Counted from the stretch's first letter, positions 26,243 through 36,258 are shown. The stretch: 64,000 nucleotides of DNA from Leptospira congkakensis (GCF_004770265.1 NZ_RQGQ01000011.1:186001-250000); one strand, 5' to 3'. The notes: generated by a model from the letters alone, not told the origin. Made by a program: numbers and translations.

Positions 26243-28537
26243 ATGAAACCCATGCGAAAAATTTTAATCATCTATTCATTGTCAGTGGGGATGGCTTTTG
26301 GCTGTAAACCAGCAAAACTATCGAACACTTGTGATGTAAAAACAAAAGAATACTTCCAAGCCTCGGTCATTCGTTATCTCACTGGTGACAGATCCCCTTC
26401 TTGCCTTCCCTCTTTTGATTTCCAAGACCTTTGGGGAGTGTTCATACCAACACCTCCGTCAATTGCTACGAGTGTCAATGCGATCACTAGTTATAACGAC
26501 CAAATCATCATCGGAGGAAGTTTCCAATTCGTAGGACCGTCTACTGGAAATGTTGTTTATTTAGAAACATCGAACGGAAAGTTATTACCCAATCGTTATT
26601 GTCCTTACTTAAAAGTCGTAGGGACTACTGGTATCGCCATATCTGATGGAAATGGTGGCTTTTATATTGGGGGTGAATTCTTTGCCGTCCAAGGGGAAGA
26701 AAGATTCAGCATAGCCCATATCCTTCCTGGTTGCCAATTAGATCGTAACTTTACAGTTCTCAATGATAATAATAAAAGTGTTTATAGCTTATTACTCGCA
26801 GGAGATTTCCTCTATGCAGGCGGATATTATCCTGACGATAATAGTGGTTATCTGGTTCGAGTGAATCGATATACAGGTGCTCTGGATACTTCGTTCGCTC
26901 CAAATCCGAATACCCTAGTGTCCGATTTAGAAACCGATGGAGACTCTCTTTATGTTTGTGGAGATTTTACGAATATAGGTGGTTATACGAAAACTGGCCT
27001 TGCTAAGTTTTCTCTCTCCACCGGTCTTGTCATATCTTCTTTCACTACAGCAATCAACGGAGGAAGTTGCTTAGATTTGCATTACGGAACCGATGCCAGT
27101 GGGAGTCCCGTTATTTATGCTGTGGGTGATTTGACAACGCCAACTTATAGTAGAGCCATATCTTATTTTCCCGATGGAACTTTAACCTCTTGGAATCCAA
27201 ATCCGAATGTCGGTTCCAAGGTCAATTCCATCCAACAATATAATAATACAATATATTTAGGTGGTGATTTTACCACCATCAACGGTGGAACGACTGCTAT
27301 CTCTTTAGTCTCTGTGAATAATAGTACGGGTACTGCTATCAATACAAATTACGGTATCGGTAGCAGTCAGCCTGTCGCAACCCTGCAAATCATTGAAAAT
27401 ACATTATACTTAACCGGAGAATTTACCTCTGTGAAATCTGTTCCGAGAAACTATGCTGCGGCACTTTCTTTGCCCGATGAATCGGTCACTGCCTTTAATC
27501 CAGCGTATGATTCGAGCATTAGCAATCCAGGATCAGGGATTGTATCTGCAGGAAACGGGGTCGTACTTTTCACATCCAGTCGTTCCACAGTGAATGTAAC
27601 AGCCCGAAGTAATTTTGCTGTTTTGGATGAAGTGACAGGAATGCCTATCGAAGGAACACCTAACTTCGATTTCCCGATCAAAGCCCTTCATAGAGTTAAC
27701 AACCGACTGTTCGTAGGAGGAAGTTTTACTTCTATTGCAGGGCAATCAAGGAATCGATTTGCCATTTTGGATTTACCTCATTACCAACTAAGCCCAATTA
27801 ACACAGTCCTTTCAGGCACTCCCGAAATCCGCACGATCACAAGCGATGAATCACAGCTTTACGTTGGGGGCGATAGCGTAACAAACGTAAATGGGAATGC
27901 GAGAAACGGTGCCTTTGCACTGAGTTTAGCTGATTTCTCGGTTAGTGGATGGAATCCGAATCTCAGCGGCAGTGGGGAAAGTTTTTTAGTCGTCCAAGAT
28001 CTAGTGTTTCTTGGTGGATTGTATACAGGAATTAACGGAGATGGTGTTACCACAAATTACCAAGCAGTGGACAAAGTTTCCGGAACCAAACGTGGCATTC
28101 CTTCAACAAACAATTTTCCTAGCAGCGGTGTTTATGCACAAAGCTTAGCAGGAACGAAAATTTTTCTCGGAGGGCAATTCGTAAGCATTGGTAGTTTAGG
28201 AGCCTTTAACTCTATTGCAGTTTATAATCTCGCTAGTCAATCTTACGAACAACCTAATCCAGTATATAGCGATAATATTGTAAACCATATCGCAGCCTAT
28301 CCAGATGGAAACGTCCTCATTGGAGGCTCTTTTACTGCACTCAATGGTGTCCCTAACAACTATTCCTTAGGGGTCTTTAATTATAACACCAATACACTTT
28401 CTCCTTGGAAGGCATCCATCAACGATGTGGTATATACATCCATGTATAAAAATGGAAAATACTATATCGGTGGTGCATTTACGATTGCACACAAAAGAAG
28501 CAATGGTGGACTCGTTCGCTCTAGTTTAAATGAATGA
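26243..28537 (+). CDS. Surface lipoprotein with delta-60-like/GGxF beta repeats, copy 1
   Basis: 764 residues. A lipoprotein signal (GMAFGC) precedes a conserved N-terminal region with a CDVKTKEYFQASVIRY motif. Roughly a dozen repeats of about 50-60 residues follow, each built around an aromatic-x-GG-x-F core (for example IIIGGSFQFVG, FYIGGEF, IYLGGDFTTI, LFVGGSFTSI). This is typical of delta-60-type beta-propeller proteins. It should be anchored to the outer membrane with the propeller exposed or periplasmic. The next gene is a diverged tandem copy. Confidence 0.85.
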   Translation: MKPMRKILIIYSLSVGMAFGCKPAKLSNTCDVKTKEYFQASVIRYLTGDRSPSCLPSFDFQDLWGVFIPTPPSIATSVNAITSYNDQIIIGGSFQFVGPSTGNVVYLETSNGKLLPNRYCPYLKVVGTTGIAISDGNGGFYIGGEFFAVQGEERFSIAHILPGCQLDRNFTVLNDNNKSVYSLLLAGDFLYAGGYYPDDNSGYLVRVNRYTGALDTSFAPNPNTLVSDLETDGDSLYVCGDFTNIGGYTKTGLAKFSLSTGLVISSFTTAINGGSCLDLHYGTDASGSPVIYAVGDLTTPTYSRAISYFPDGTLTSWNPNPNVGSKVNSIQQYNNTIYLGGDFTTINGGTTAISLVSVNNSTGTAINTNYGIGSSQPVATLQIIENTLYLTGEFTSVKSVPRNYAAALSLPDESVTAFNPAYDSSISNPGSGIVSAGNGVVLFTSSRSTVNVTARSNFAVLDEVTGMPIEGTPNFDFPIKALHRVNNRLFVGGSFTSIAGQSRNRFAILDLPHYQLSPINTVLSGTPEIRTITSDESQLYVGGDSVTNVNGNARNGAFALSLADFSVSGWNPNLSGSGESFLVVQDLVFLGGLYTGINGDGVTTNYQAVDKVSGTKRGIPSTNNFPSSGVYAQSLAGTKIFLGGQFVSIGSLGAFNSIAVYNLASQSYEQPNPVYSDNIVNHIAAYPDGNVLIGGSFTALNGVPNNYSLGVFNYNTNTLSPWKASINDVVYTSMYKNGKYYIGGAFTIAHKRSNGGLVRSSLNE

Positions 28538-28688
28538 TTATAAACTAAACTTAAATAGAATTACGATATCTAAATTCAAAATTTCAAATGAGAATTATCG
28601 AATCTAAATATGAATTCGTGATCCATTGGTGAATATTGAATCCATTCAAAACACTAGACATGAAACTTAAATTCGAAAACTTGTATTC

Positions 28689-30971
28689 ATGTTCCGAATT
28701 TTTTCTATTTCGTGTATCTACGTAGTATCGATTACTACGTTTACTCTCTGCAAACCAGCAGAACTTGAAAATACCTGTGATGCACGTTCCCAGTCTTATC
28801 TATTAGCATCTGTCATTCGATATGCGACCGGTGATCGTTCTCCGTCCTGTTTACCAGCGTTTAGTTTTTTTGATGAGTGGGGAGTGTATGACCCGACTGC
28901 TGCTAAAGTCACTGCCATTGAATCGTATCAGGGACAAATCATCGTAGGAGGAAATTTTTCGATGACAGGAGTTCCTACGGGAAATATTGCTATGGTCGAT
29001 TCCGTAACCGGAATGGTTGTTCCCAACCGATTTTGTCCTCATTTAAAAGTGAATGGTTCCTATTCCACTGCCATTTCCGATGGTTCTGGCGGGTTTTATA
29101 TCGGAGGAGATTTTACTCATGTCCAAGGAATCAAACGAAGCAAAGTCGCTCATATTTTACCTGGCTGTCAGTTGGATCCGAACTTTGTTGTTGACGAAGA
29201 TGCTTCCAGGGGAATCACCACATTTGCGTTATTAGGTGCAAATTTATACGTAGGTGGATTATTTACTGGCTGGGGTTCCGGTTCACAGTCGAACATAGCC
29301 TCCGTAAATCGTTATACTGGAAATCTCAATTTAGAGTTTGTTACAGACACTTTTAATAGTGGTGTTTTTGACATTGTCACTGATGGAGTTGCATTGTATG
29401 TCGGAGGACATTTTTCAAACATCGGAGCCACTACCAGATATGGGCTTGTGAAACTTTCACCTTCCACTGGTGCCATCGATTCTACTTTCACAGGACAAGC
29501 TCCCGTAGGTGGGCAAGTGAATGATTTACATCTAGGGACAGACCATTTAGGAACCCCAGTTCTCTATGTGGTAGGGCCTTTTACTGGTCGGGCTATCTCT
29601 TTCTTTTTAAATGGAACCCAAACTTCCTGGGCACCAAACCCAAATATTGAAGTAGTCAAAGTCAATCAATATGAAAATACAATTTATTTAGGCGGTGATT
29701 TCACAACCATAGGCGGGATAGCCTCAAACTATTTAGTTGGCGTAGACAATCAGTTAGGTGCCATAAAAGAAAATTCATTTGCAATCAATAACTATGTAAG
29801 ATATCTAACTGTTATTGGAAACAAACTCTATGTTCTGGGTGAATTTACGGCAGCCAAAGGACAAAAGCGAAATTCTGCAGCAAGTTTTGATTTGCCAAGT
29901 CAAAGTTTGAATGTTTGGGATCCGAACTTGAACTCCCTCATTTACTTTCCATCAGGTGAGATAGTTCCTTCCGGCTCTTCACTACTCATCGCGAGTAACC
30001 ATTCAGCGCTGAACATGAAATATCGAAAGAACTTTGTAGTTTTTGAAGAGGCAACAGGTTCTCCTATCGAAGGAACACCTAACTTTGATTTTCAAATATC
30101 CTCTCTCCTGACAAAAGACAATCGTCTCTTTGTAGGCGGGAGTTTTGAAAATGTAAACGGAATTCCCAGAAAAGCACTCGCGGTTTTGGATTTACCCACA
30201 TACAACTTAAGTTCCACAGACCTGAATATTACGGGCAGTTCTGCCGAAATCAGAACCATTACAAGTAACCATAACCAAATCTTTTTTGGAGGTTTTAGTA
30301 TGACTGGCGCTGGTGGCCAAACGAGAAGTGGTGCCGCTGCGATTGATTCTACAACCTTCTCCCTCACAAATTGGAATCCCAACATCGTTGGAAGTCCGAA
30401 TACAATGATGGTCGTAAATGATTTGGTCTATATCGGAGGCATCTATTCCAGTTTAAACGGAAATGGAGCTATTAGTAACTACCGTGCCGTGGATACAATT
30501 AATGGAACTATTAGCAATTTTCCATCGAATGCTTACCATCCGAATAACGGTGTGTATACGCAAACAATCTATGACGGAAGGATTTACATCGGTGGGATTA
30601 TGACTAATATAGGAATTTTGGGAACTTTCCAAAATATGGCAACTTATGATACTAAATCCAATAGTTATATAACACCAAATCCCATTTATTCAGATGGAGG
30701 AGTTCTTTCTATGGCCACTTCGCCAGAAGGAAAGGTCATCGTTTTAGGAAGTTTTCTAGGACTGAATGGTACGACAGCTAGTCAATTTATGAATGCCTTT
30801 GACGCAAAAACCAATACCGTTTTGGAATGGCATCCCAATGCAGATGATGTAGGAAATTCTAGTCACTTCAAAAATGGGAAATGGTATATTGGTGGAGACT
30901 TTAAAAAAGTTTTCAATAAACCATATGGTGGATTTTTTGTTAGCGATCTAACAGAGAAAAATAATAATTAA
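28689..30971 (+). CDS. Surface lipoprotein with delta-60-like/GGxF beta repeats, copy 2
   Basis: 760 residues, a paralogue of the preceding gene along its whole length. It has the same lipoprotein region (TFTLCKPAELENTCDA), the same VIRYATGDRSPSCLPAF block and the same repeat cores (IIVGGNFS, FYIGGDFTHVQG, IYLGGDFTTIGG, LFVGGSF). The 151-base spacer may hold its own promoter. The copies have diverged considerably at the amino-acid level, so the duplication is not recent. Function unknown; ligand binding is possible. Confidence 0.85.
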   Translation: MFRIFSISCIYVVSITTFTLCKPAELENTCDARSQSYLLASVIRYATGDRSPSCLPAFSFFDEWGVYDPTAAKVTAIESYQGQIIVGGNFSMTGVPTGNIAMVDSVTGMVVPNRFCPHLKVNGSYSTAISDGSGGFYIGGDFTHVQGIKRSKVAHILPGCQLDPNFVVDEDASRGITTFALLGANLYVGGLFTGWGSGSQSNIASVNRYTGNLNLEFVTDTFNSGVFDIVTDGVALYVGGHFSNIGATTRYGLVKLSPSTGAIDSTFTGQAPVGGQVNDLHLGTDHLGTPVLYVVGPFTGRAISFFLNGTQTSWAPNPNIEVVKVNQYENTIYLGGDFTTIGGIASNYLVGVDNQLGAIKENSFAINNYVRYLTVIGNKLYVLGEFTAAKGQKRNSAASFDLPSQSLNVWDPNLNSLIYFPSGEIVPSGSSLLIASNHSALNMKYRKNFVVFEEATGSPIEGTPNFDFQISSLLTKDNRLFVGGSFENVNGIPRKALAVLDLPTYNLSSTDLNITGSSAEIRTITSNHNQIFFGGFSMTGAGGQTRSGAAAIDSTTFSLTNWNPNIVGSPNTMMVVNDLVYIGGIYSSLNGNGAISNYRAVDTINGTISNFPSNAYHPNNGVYTQTIYDGRIYIGGIMTNIGILGTFQNMATYDTKSNSYITPNPIYSDGGVLSMATSPEGKVIVLGSFLGLNGTTASQFMNAFDAKTNTVLEWHPNADDVGNSSHFKNGKWYIGGDFKKVFNKPYGGFFVSDLTEKNNN

Positions 30972-31934
30972 CTATTTCTGTTTTTTAGGTTTTCTTTTTA
31001 AAATCTTTTGCAAAGCTTCTTCGCCCTTCTTGGCACCGAGTAAAACTGTTTTATAAAGTTTGGTGCGAATCGTTGTGGTGAGTTTCACTGGTAGTGGTCT
31101 ATCGGGAGCCACTGTGATGATCTTCACACCTTTAGGTGGTTTGACAGCAAGTTCTCTTGCTGCATTAAAATGAAAGTGGTGGAGTTTACGCATCATCCGA
31201 CGAATGGTTCGTCTTGTTGGAAAAGCAAGTAAACTAGTAAATCTTGTGAGTGGGCCGGAAATATGGCGGATGGGTGAATTCATAATCACCACAATTTCTT
31301 TGTATCCTGCTTCGATGATGTCTTGGATGGGAAGTGGATTGAGAATCGCAGCATCTGAATAAAACTTACCATCTAATAGATGTTTACCGCGAGTAGCAAT
31401 CGGCAACGAAGTGGCTGCTTTTAATAGATCGAATACATTAGAAGAAGTGGCTTTGATGTATTCGATGGAATGAGTATGTAAATTACTAACTGCGACCACA
31501 AAATGAGGAACATTTTTTCGATCCAGAGTTTCCGATTCTAAACGAACTTTTTTGCGAAAAATAAAATCGATCAAATACTCTTGATTCAGTAATGTTTTTC
31601 CTTGGAAAGGATGGAAATAGGAAATTAGTTTTCTGCCAGATAAATCTTTATACCAAACAGAAAGTGCCATTTCGCTTTTGACAGGTTCTTTTTTAGGCAT
31701 GGATACATAATAAGCAGCAGCACAGGCTCCCGAAGAAACACCGACCACCAAATCAAAGTAATTCGGTCGTAAGAAGCGATTCCAAGCATACAAAACACCC
31801 CCAGAAAACGCACCTTTCATTCCTCCCCCTTCTACGAGGAGAGCCCTTTTGGAACCTTTCGCCTTAGGAAGTTTTGGGTGGTTGGATGGATCGTTTTCTG
31901 GAAAAGACTGCACAATAATGTCAGGGTCTTCCAT
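30972..31934 (-). CDS. Patatin-like phospholipase
   Basis: 320 residues. The oxyanion loop GGGMKG (about residues 36-41) and the nucleophile motif GVSSG (Ser67) fit patatin-family lipases. The dyad aspartate lies in FYSDAAI, where most relatives have DGG/DGA. It should hydrolyse acyl lipids. No signal peptide is visible, so the enzyme is probably cytoplasmic or membrane-associated. The stop abuts the stop of the repeat lipoprotein gene. Confidence 0.85.
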   Translation of the reverse strand: MEDPDIIVQSFPENDPSNHPKLPKAKGSKRALLVEGGGMKGAFSGGVLYAWNRFLRPNYFDLVVGVSSGACAAAYYVSMPKKEPVKSEMALSVWYKDLSGRKLISYFHPFQGKTLLNQEYLIDFIFRKKVRLESETLDRKNVPHFVVAVSNLHTHSIEYIKATSSNVFDLLKAATSLPIATRGKHLLDGKFYSDAAILNPLPIQDIIEAGYKEIVVIMNSPIRHISGPLTRFTSLLAFPTRRTIRRMMRKLHHFHFNAARELAVKPPKGVKIITVAPDRPLPVKLTTTIRTKLYKTVLLGAKKGEEALQKILKRKPKKQK

Positions 31935-32094
31935 ACACTTACAGTTGCAAAAAACTATTCAAAATCTCTTTGGGAATTCTATTCATTAGGGGAATCACCA
32001 AACAAAAAATCCCAACGAAACTATATCTCAAAAAAAAATAAAATTTTGAACGAGGATACAATAAATTTCACTACATACGCAATTGAATATTAGT

Positions 32095-32655
32095 ATGTTA
32101 GGGATCAAAACTTTGGAGGCAGAAATCAACGGAATTCTTGTAAAAGGTTCCTTACAATTGAATGCAAAAGGTGCTTATCAATTAGATTTATTGTCTCCTT
32201 ACCCGGGTCCTATGTTTACCTTTTTTTTTCCAAAAACTTACCATTCCCTTTGGGACGGACATGTGTCGGAAATTGAAAAAGATGCTATCAGTTATCTCCG
32301 CACACTCTTTCATAAATGTGAAAACATTAAGAGGGAAGTCCCTAAGTTTCAAAGAGAACTGAAAGAGTTTTGGTTAGAGATAGATACAATCTCAGTACTT
32401 TCCCCATTAGAGTGGAATGAAAAATGTATGTTTCTAAAAAAAGCCTTACAAGAAGGTTATATGGATTCTGACACATACGAAAAAACATTAAGCGATCTAA
32501 CTCTTGTGATGGAAAAAAAATATTTAGAAAGAGAGAAACGTTGCGAACTGTTTTTATCTCAGTACCTTCCCGAGTATTCACACTTACAAAATCATTTTTC
32601 ATGGATTCGTTTCTGTTATGAATTAACAGAAAAAAAACACCTACTTCTACTATAA
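32095..32655 (+). CDS. Hypothetical protein
   Basis: About 186 residues, no signal peptide, N-terminal beta strands followed by helices rich in Glu and Lys. The ATG at 32095 (TTG at 32083 is possible) lacks a clear ribosome-binding site. No family is recognised. It lies just upstream of the DUF1577-like gene and may be cotranscribed with it. Confidence 0.65.
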   Translation: MLGIKTLEAEINGILVKGSLQLNAKGAYQLDLLSPYPGPMFTFFFPKTYHSLWDGHVSEIEKDAISYLRTLFHKCENIKREVPKFQRELKEFWLEIDTISVLSPLEWNEKCMFLKKALQEGYMDSDTYEKTLSDLTLVMEKKYLEREKRCELFLSQYLPEYSHLQNHFSWIRFCYELTEKKHLLLL

Positions 32656-32752
32656 ATTTTCGTTTTTCTTGCCAAAGAGACGAGTATCATCTTTAGTTTC
32701 CATAAGAACGGAAATATATTTCTCGTCTAAAAATAGTAATCGGAATTTAGCT

Positions 32753-33886
32753 ATGCGACCAATGGATCAAATCACTGCGAAAGAACAAAAACATCATGTG
32801 ATCTTACACTATCTCATGAATCAAGAAATGAAAGCGTATTGGAATGGGCAAGTCCAATCCATGACCGTAACACAGGAATTACCTGGTGGTGAAGAGATCA
32901 TTGTTGATTGGTCAGAAGTATGGCCTATTGGTCCAGGTTCTAACCTTGTTCTTTCTAAACTATTAGCTCGTTATTTAGAACTTCATTGCACTTTTGTAAA
33001 ACAAATTACACCTAACAAAATCCAACTCCACGTAGACAAAGTTCTGATTGCAAAAAAAGAAAGACTAAACCCTCGTTTTACAATCTCCGAAGATGGCCTT
33101 GTGAATGTTACAAACATTGTTAGTTCCAAAACAATTATCGAAGCCAATATGTTCAACATTCCCACTCTTGTTCGCGTAAACTTTGAAGACTATCGCAAAC
33201 GAATGATGGTTAGGTCTGGTGAAGCAGGCGCAATGGATATTTTTAAGTCGGGAATGGAAAGAAAATACGAAGTAGTAAAATCAACTCAAAAAATTCTTTT
33301 TATTAAAGATGCAAGTAATCCAGAAAGTTACCGTTCTGATGAAGAAGGATTTATCAACTACGAAGATGAAGTCGATGACCATGTTGAAAAACTAGCGATG
33401 GCTTCAAAAGACAAAAAGATAAAATCCGAACTCATCCTTCCCATTCTTTACAAAAACGAATTAGAAGAAATCATTCCTATCGGTTACTACTCTCTTCAAA
33501 CAAAAGACAATGCCATCACAACAGAAGATTTAAATTTCTACCAAGCTCAAATTGCAGAAATGATCGAAAGGATTAAAGATGCTAATTTAATGACGACAGT
33601 GGAAAAATTTCCTGTTTTGGATTTGTCTGCCACTGGATTAAAAATTCGTATCACCAACAGCAACCTAGTAGAAACTCTTCCAAAACAAAAAGGTATTTTA
33701 TTAGAACTAGTTTTCAAACTACAAACTCCATTTCGATTTTTTGGAAAAATTGCTTGGGCTTATAAAGAAACATCTGGTGACTTACTTGTTGGAATTGAGT
33801 TTTCCGGAAAACGTACATATGCTGAAAAGGTACGTTTCGAAGAAAATATCGAAATTATTAAAAACAATGGAAAAACCGCAGCCTAA
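32753..33886 (+). CDS. DUF1577/PilZ-like leptospiral protein
   Basis: About 377 residues. A central alpha/beta region is followed by a C-terminal PilZ-like barrel with the DLSATGLKI element, which fits the D/NxSxxG half of the c-di-GMP-binding motif. The RxxxR half is not clear upstream. The protein resembles leptospiral DUF1577 proteins. It probably responds to cyclic di-GMP or interacts with a partner; binding is not proven by the motif. The frame opens at 32669, but the ATG at 32753 gives a more likely start. Confidence 0.75.
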   Translation: MRPMDQITAKEQKHHVILHYLMNQEMKAYWNGQVQSMTVTQELPGGEEIIVDWSEVWPIGPGSNLVLSKLLARYLELHCTFVKQITPNKIQLHVDKVLIAKKERLNPRFTISEDGLVNVTNIVSSKTIIEANMFNIPTLVRVNFEDYRKRMMVRSGEAGAMDIFKSGMERKYEVVKSTQKILFIKDASNPESYRSDEEGFINYEDEVDDHVEKLAMASKDKKIKSELILPILYKNELEEIIPIGYYSLQTKDNAITTEDLNFYQAQIAEMIERIKDANLMTTVEKFPVLDLSATGLKIRITNSNLVETLPKQKGILLELVFKLQTPFRFFGKIAWAYKETSGDLLVGIEFSGKRTYAEKVRFEENIEIIKNNGKTAA

Positions 33887-33889
33887 TCG

Positions 33890-34204
33890 TTAGCGGGTTT
33901 CCAATTTGATTGTTTTTGTAATTTTGGGTATCTCATAAGCGCAAATATAATATAACATCTTTAAGTCGATGTAATCATAAGCCCTGGCCAAATCCTTTTG
34001 CCACAAACTATCAATTTTATCCCAAGGGAGGTCCGGGTATTTTTGTTTTTCTACCTGCGGAATCTTTAAGGATTCTGCTTGGATGTAACGCAACATTTCT
34101 TCTGCAAAAAAACTGTCGTGTTCTCCTTCTTTAAATTCTTGAATTTGGTTTCTAAAAAGGAAGGCTTCCAGTTCTCGACAGTAAAAAATAAACTCGTGAA
34201 ACAT
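33890..34204 (-). CDS. HepT/DUF86-like protein with degenerate HEPN motif
   Basis: 104 residues, helical. The C-terminal half (YPDLPWDKIDSLW... YDYIDL... EIPKI) matches by eye the HepT pattern of a proline-tryptophan motif, Rx4-6H and a final IP-x-I. The Arg and His of the RNase motif are not conserved (the position reads WQKDLARAY). No nucleotidyltransferase (MntA) partner is adjacent. Either it is a distant non-catalytic relative or the similarity is chance. Confidence 0.55.
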   Translation of the reverse strand: MFHEFIFYCRELEAFLFRNQIQEFKEGEHDSFFAEEMLRYIQAESLKIPQVEKQKYPDLPWDKIDSLWQKDLARAYDYIDLKMLYYICAYEIPKITKTIKLETR

Positions 34205-34287
34205 ATGGTGATTCTAAAATGGGATACTGTTTAGAACAGTTTTTTTCATTGGCAAAGAAATTCAAATCTTGGATACTTTCACTAAGT

Positions 34288-34677
34288 ATGAAGATCTGTA
34301 TCCAATCCGTATTATTTTTCCTAGTAGTTTCGGTTTTTCCCATCCAATCAGCAGAAAGGGACTTCCAAATCATTGATCTCGTTGTCGGAAAAGGTGAGGA
34401 AGCTTTTTCGGGATCCTACGTGACCGTCCACTATGTAGGCAAACTCACGAACGGAACCAAGTTTGATAGTTCTCGTGACCGCAACCGTCCTTTCGAATTC
34501 AATTTGGGTGCAGGAGAAGTAGTCAAAGGTTGGGACAAAGGTGTCAAAGGAATGCGAGTGGGTGGCAAACGCAAACTCATCATTCCTCCTGAACTAGGTT
34601 ATGGTAGCAAAACGGTAGGAAACATTCCTGCAAACTCCACTCTTATATTTGAAGTGGAACTCTTAAAAATTTACTAA
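34288..34677 (+). CDS. Secreted FKBP-type peptidyl-prolyl isomerase
   Basis: About 129 residues from the ATG at 34288. A signal peptide (about residues 1-21) is followed by an FKBP domain with VTVHYVGKLTNGTKFDSS, VVKGWDKGVKGMRVGGKR and LGYGSK. The active-site aromatic residues are present. It should assist folding in the periplasm. The longer frame from 34219 adds an unlikely N-terminus. Confidence 0.9.
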   Translation: MKICIQSVLFFLVVSVFPIQSAERDFQIIDLVVGKGEEAFSGSYVTVHYVGKLTNGTKFDSSRDRNRPFEFNLGAGEVVKGWDKGVKGMRVGGKRKLIIPPELGYGSKTVGNIPANSTLIFEVELLKIY

Positions 34678-34772
34678 TCAAAAAATTTCGGATAACTACG
34701 TAAGGAAGAATACAAGTTTCTTAGTCAGGAATTTCTTGACAAAGATAAGAATGATTCTAGATTGTTTGGACT

Positions 34773-35687
34773 ATGGAAATGTCAACCTTACGTAAGTCCA
34801 CCCTCCTCTTAATCATAGGACTATCTTTTTCCCACTGTAAACCCAAATCGGATTCTGACGAAGAAATGTTGCTCTTGTTAGCTGCAGCAGCTTCGAAGAT
34901 TTGTGTCAATAACTCCTATACGGGAACCACAGTGGTTAACTCCACTGCTACTTTGAATGCAAGTACAGATTGTATCACTGGTATGACTTCCTCCATGTCA
35001 GCAGATCTACCTGCGTGGATTCGTAACAACTTTAAATGCTCGGTCGGAACTGTCTCTGGTTCCAACTATGTGTTTCGATCGCAAAACATTCCCAACAACA
35101 AAAGTTTTTATTTTGGAACTTCATCACCAATGTTTGAAGCACTTGCTGGTGGACAAAAATCTGCCGGAAACAATCAAATTGCATCCCAGTGTTTGGTTTA
35201 CACAATCCCTAGTTCTCCGGCAGCCAAGTCTGGTGCTTTAGTGGGAACACAAAGTGGTTATGCTTCTGTGGGGATTACTGTGAATGGTCTTGCCATCTTT
35301 AACAATGCTGCCGCGGCACCTGATACACTAGCAACGGAAGCACAAACCTTTGATAAGTTTAACGGTCACCCACAAAGTTCAGGAGTTTACCACCACCACT
35401 CCCAACCACTCAATATAACAAATAATAATGCCAATTTAATTGGCGTATTAATCGACGGATTTCCTGTTTATGGCTTACATTGTGATAATAACACTGTCAC
35501 TACTGCCGATGACAATACTCCGGGAACGGTAGGACCAGCTCTTGATGCAAACCACGGTCACACAGCTGCAACACTTCTTTTCCCAACCGGAATCTATCAC
35601 TACCATTTTGCTTTTGATAGCACAGCCACAATCAACACTTTGATTGGTTCCCAATTCTATGGAACACCAGGAACCGTTTCCAATTAA
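34773..35687 (+). CDS. YHYH-domain lipoprotein
   Basis: 304 residues with a lipoprotein signal (LSFSHC). The C-terminal part has VYHHHSQPL, DGFPVYGLHCD and GIYHYHF, the histidine motifs of YHYH-family proteins. These histidines probably bind metal. The neighbouring SCO1-like gene makes copper a candidate, but this is inference. The gene overlaps the next one by about 29 bases. Confidence 0.8.
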   Translation: MEMSTLRKSTLLLIIGLSFSHCKPKSDSDEEMLLLLAAAASKICVNNSYTGTTVVNSTATLNASTDCITGMTSSMSADLPAWIRNNFKCSVGTVSGSNYVFRSQNIPNNKSFYFGTSSPMFEALAGGQKSAGNNQIASQCLVYTIPSSPAAKSGALVGTQSGYASVGITVNGLAIFNNAAAAPDTLATEAQTFDKFNGHPQSSGVYHHHSQPLNITNNNANLIGVLIDGFPVYGLHCDNNTVTTADDNTPGTVGPALDANHGHTAATLLFPTGIYHYHFAFDSTATINTLIGSQFYGTPGTVSN

Positions 35688-36258
35688 TTGTCTCAAAATT
35701 TCATGGAGAGAGATTTTTCTCTCTCTTACATTTTTCGCCTTAGCCTCTTGTTCTCCTTTTCGTGTAGAAGCAGAAGACAAGGGGCTTTCCGAAGATCCTA
35801 ACCATTTTCTTCTCTACCAAGGAAAACCACTGACAGGAATTCTAATTCAAAAAAACCCTACTCTTTTAGAAATTTATGAAACGGAATTCTACAAGGGAGT
35901 TCCCCACGGTCGTTATACGATAACAAAAGAAAACGGAACTTTTATAGAAGAAAGAAACATTCGTTATGGACAAAAACATGGAAAACAAATCAGTTATTTT
36001 GAAAATGGAACTCTAAAACAAAAATCAGAATTTGATAATGGGAAACCCATCGGTGAGTATGTTGACTATTTTGATGATGGACAAATGGCCACCTACCAAA
36101 CATTCTACGACTCAGGAAAACCAAAGGTTTCTAAAAAATGGAACCGACGAGGACAAATTTATTTGAACCATGTTTTTTTGGAAACAGGGGAAAGTTTTGG
36201 AAGACCAGGAAGTAAACTCTGTGATCCAATTCCGGAAAAAAGTCAAAATTCAAAGTGA
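35659..36258 (+). CDS. MORN-repeat (YwqK-type) lipoprotein
   Basis: About 199 residues. A probable lipoprotein motif (ALASC) is followed by MORN/YwqK-type repeats (YKGVPHGRYTI, YGQKHGKQISYFENG, KPIGEYVDYFDDGQM, YDSGKPKVSKKW). The start is uncertain: the ATG at 35659 or TTG at 35644, both inside the end of the YHYH gene. The stop overlaps the GTG start of the SCO1-like gene. Function unknown. Confidence 0.72.
   Translation: MEHQEPFPINCLKISWREIFLSLTFFALASCSPFRVEAEDKGLSEDPNHFLLYQGKPLTGILIQKNPTLLEIYETEFYKGVPHGRYTITKENGTFIEERNIRYGQKHGKQISYFENGTLKQKSEFDNGKPIGEYVDYFDDGQMATYQTFYDSGKPKVSKKWNRRGQIYLNHVFLETGESFGRPGSKLCDPIPEKSQNSK

Noticed and set aside
26243..30971. CRISPR or DNA-level tandem repeats in the two long lipoprotein genes
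   Set aside because: The repetition is at protein level with diverged codons; no regularly spaced identical DNA repeats are seen.
33890..34677. A toxin-antitoxin pair of the HepT-like gene with the divergent FKBP gene
   Set aside because: The FKBP gene is an ordinary secreted isomerase and no MNT-type nucleotidyltransferase is adjacent.
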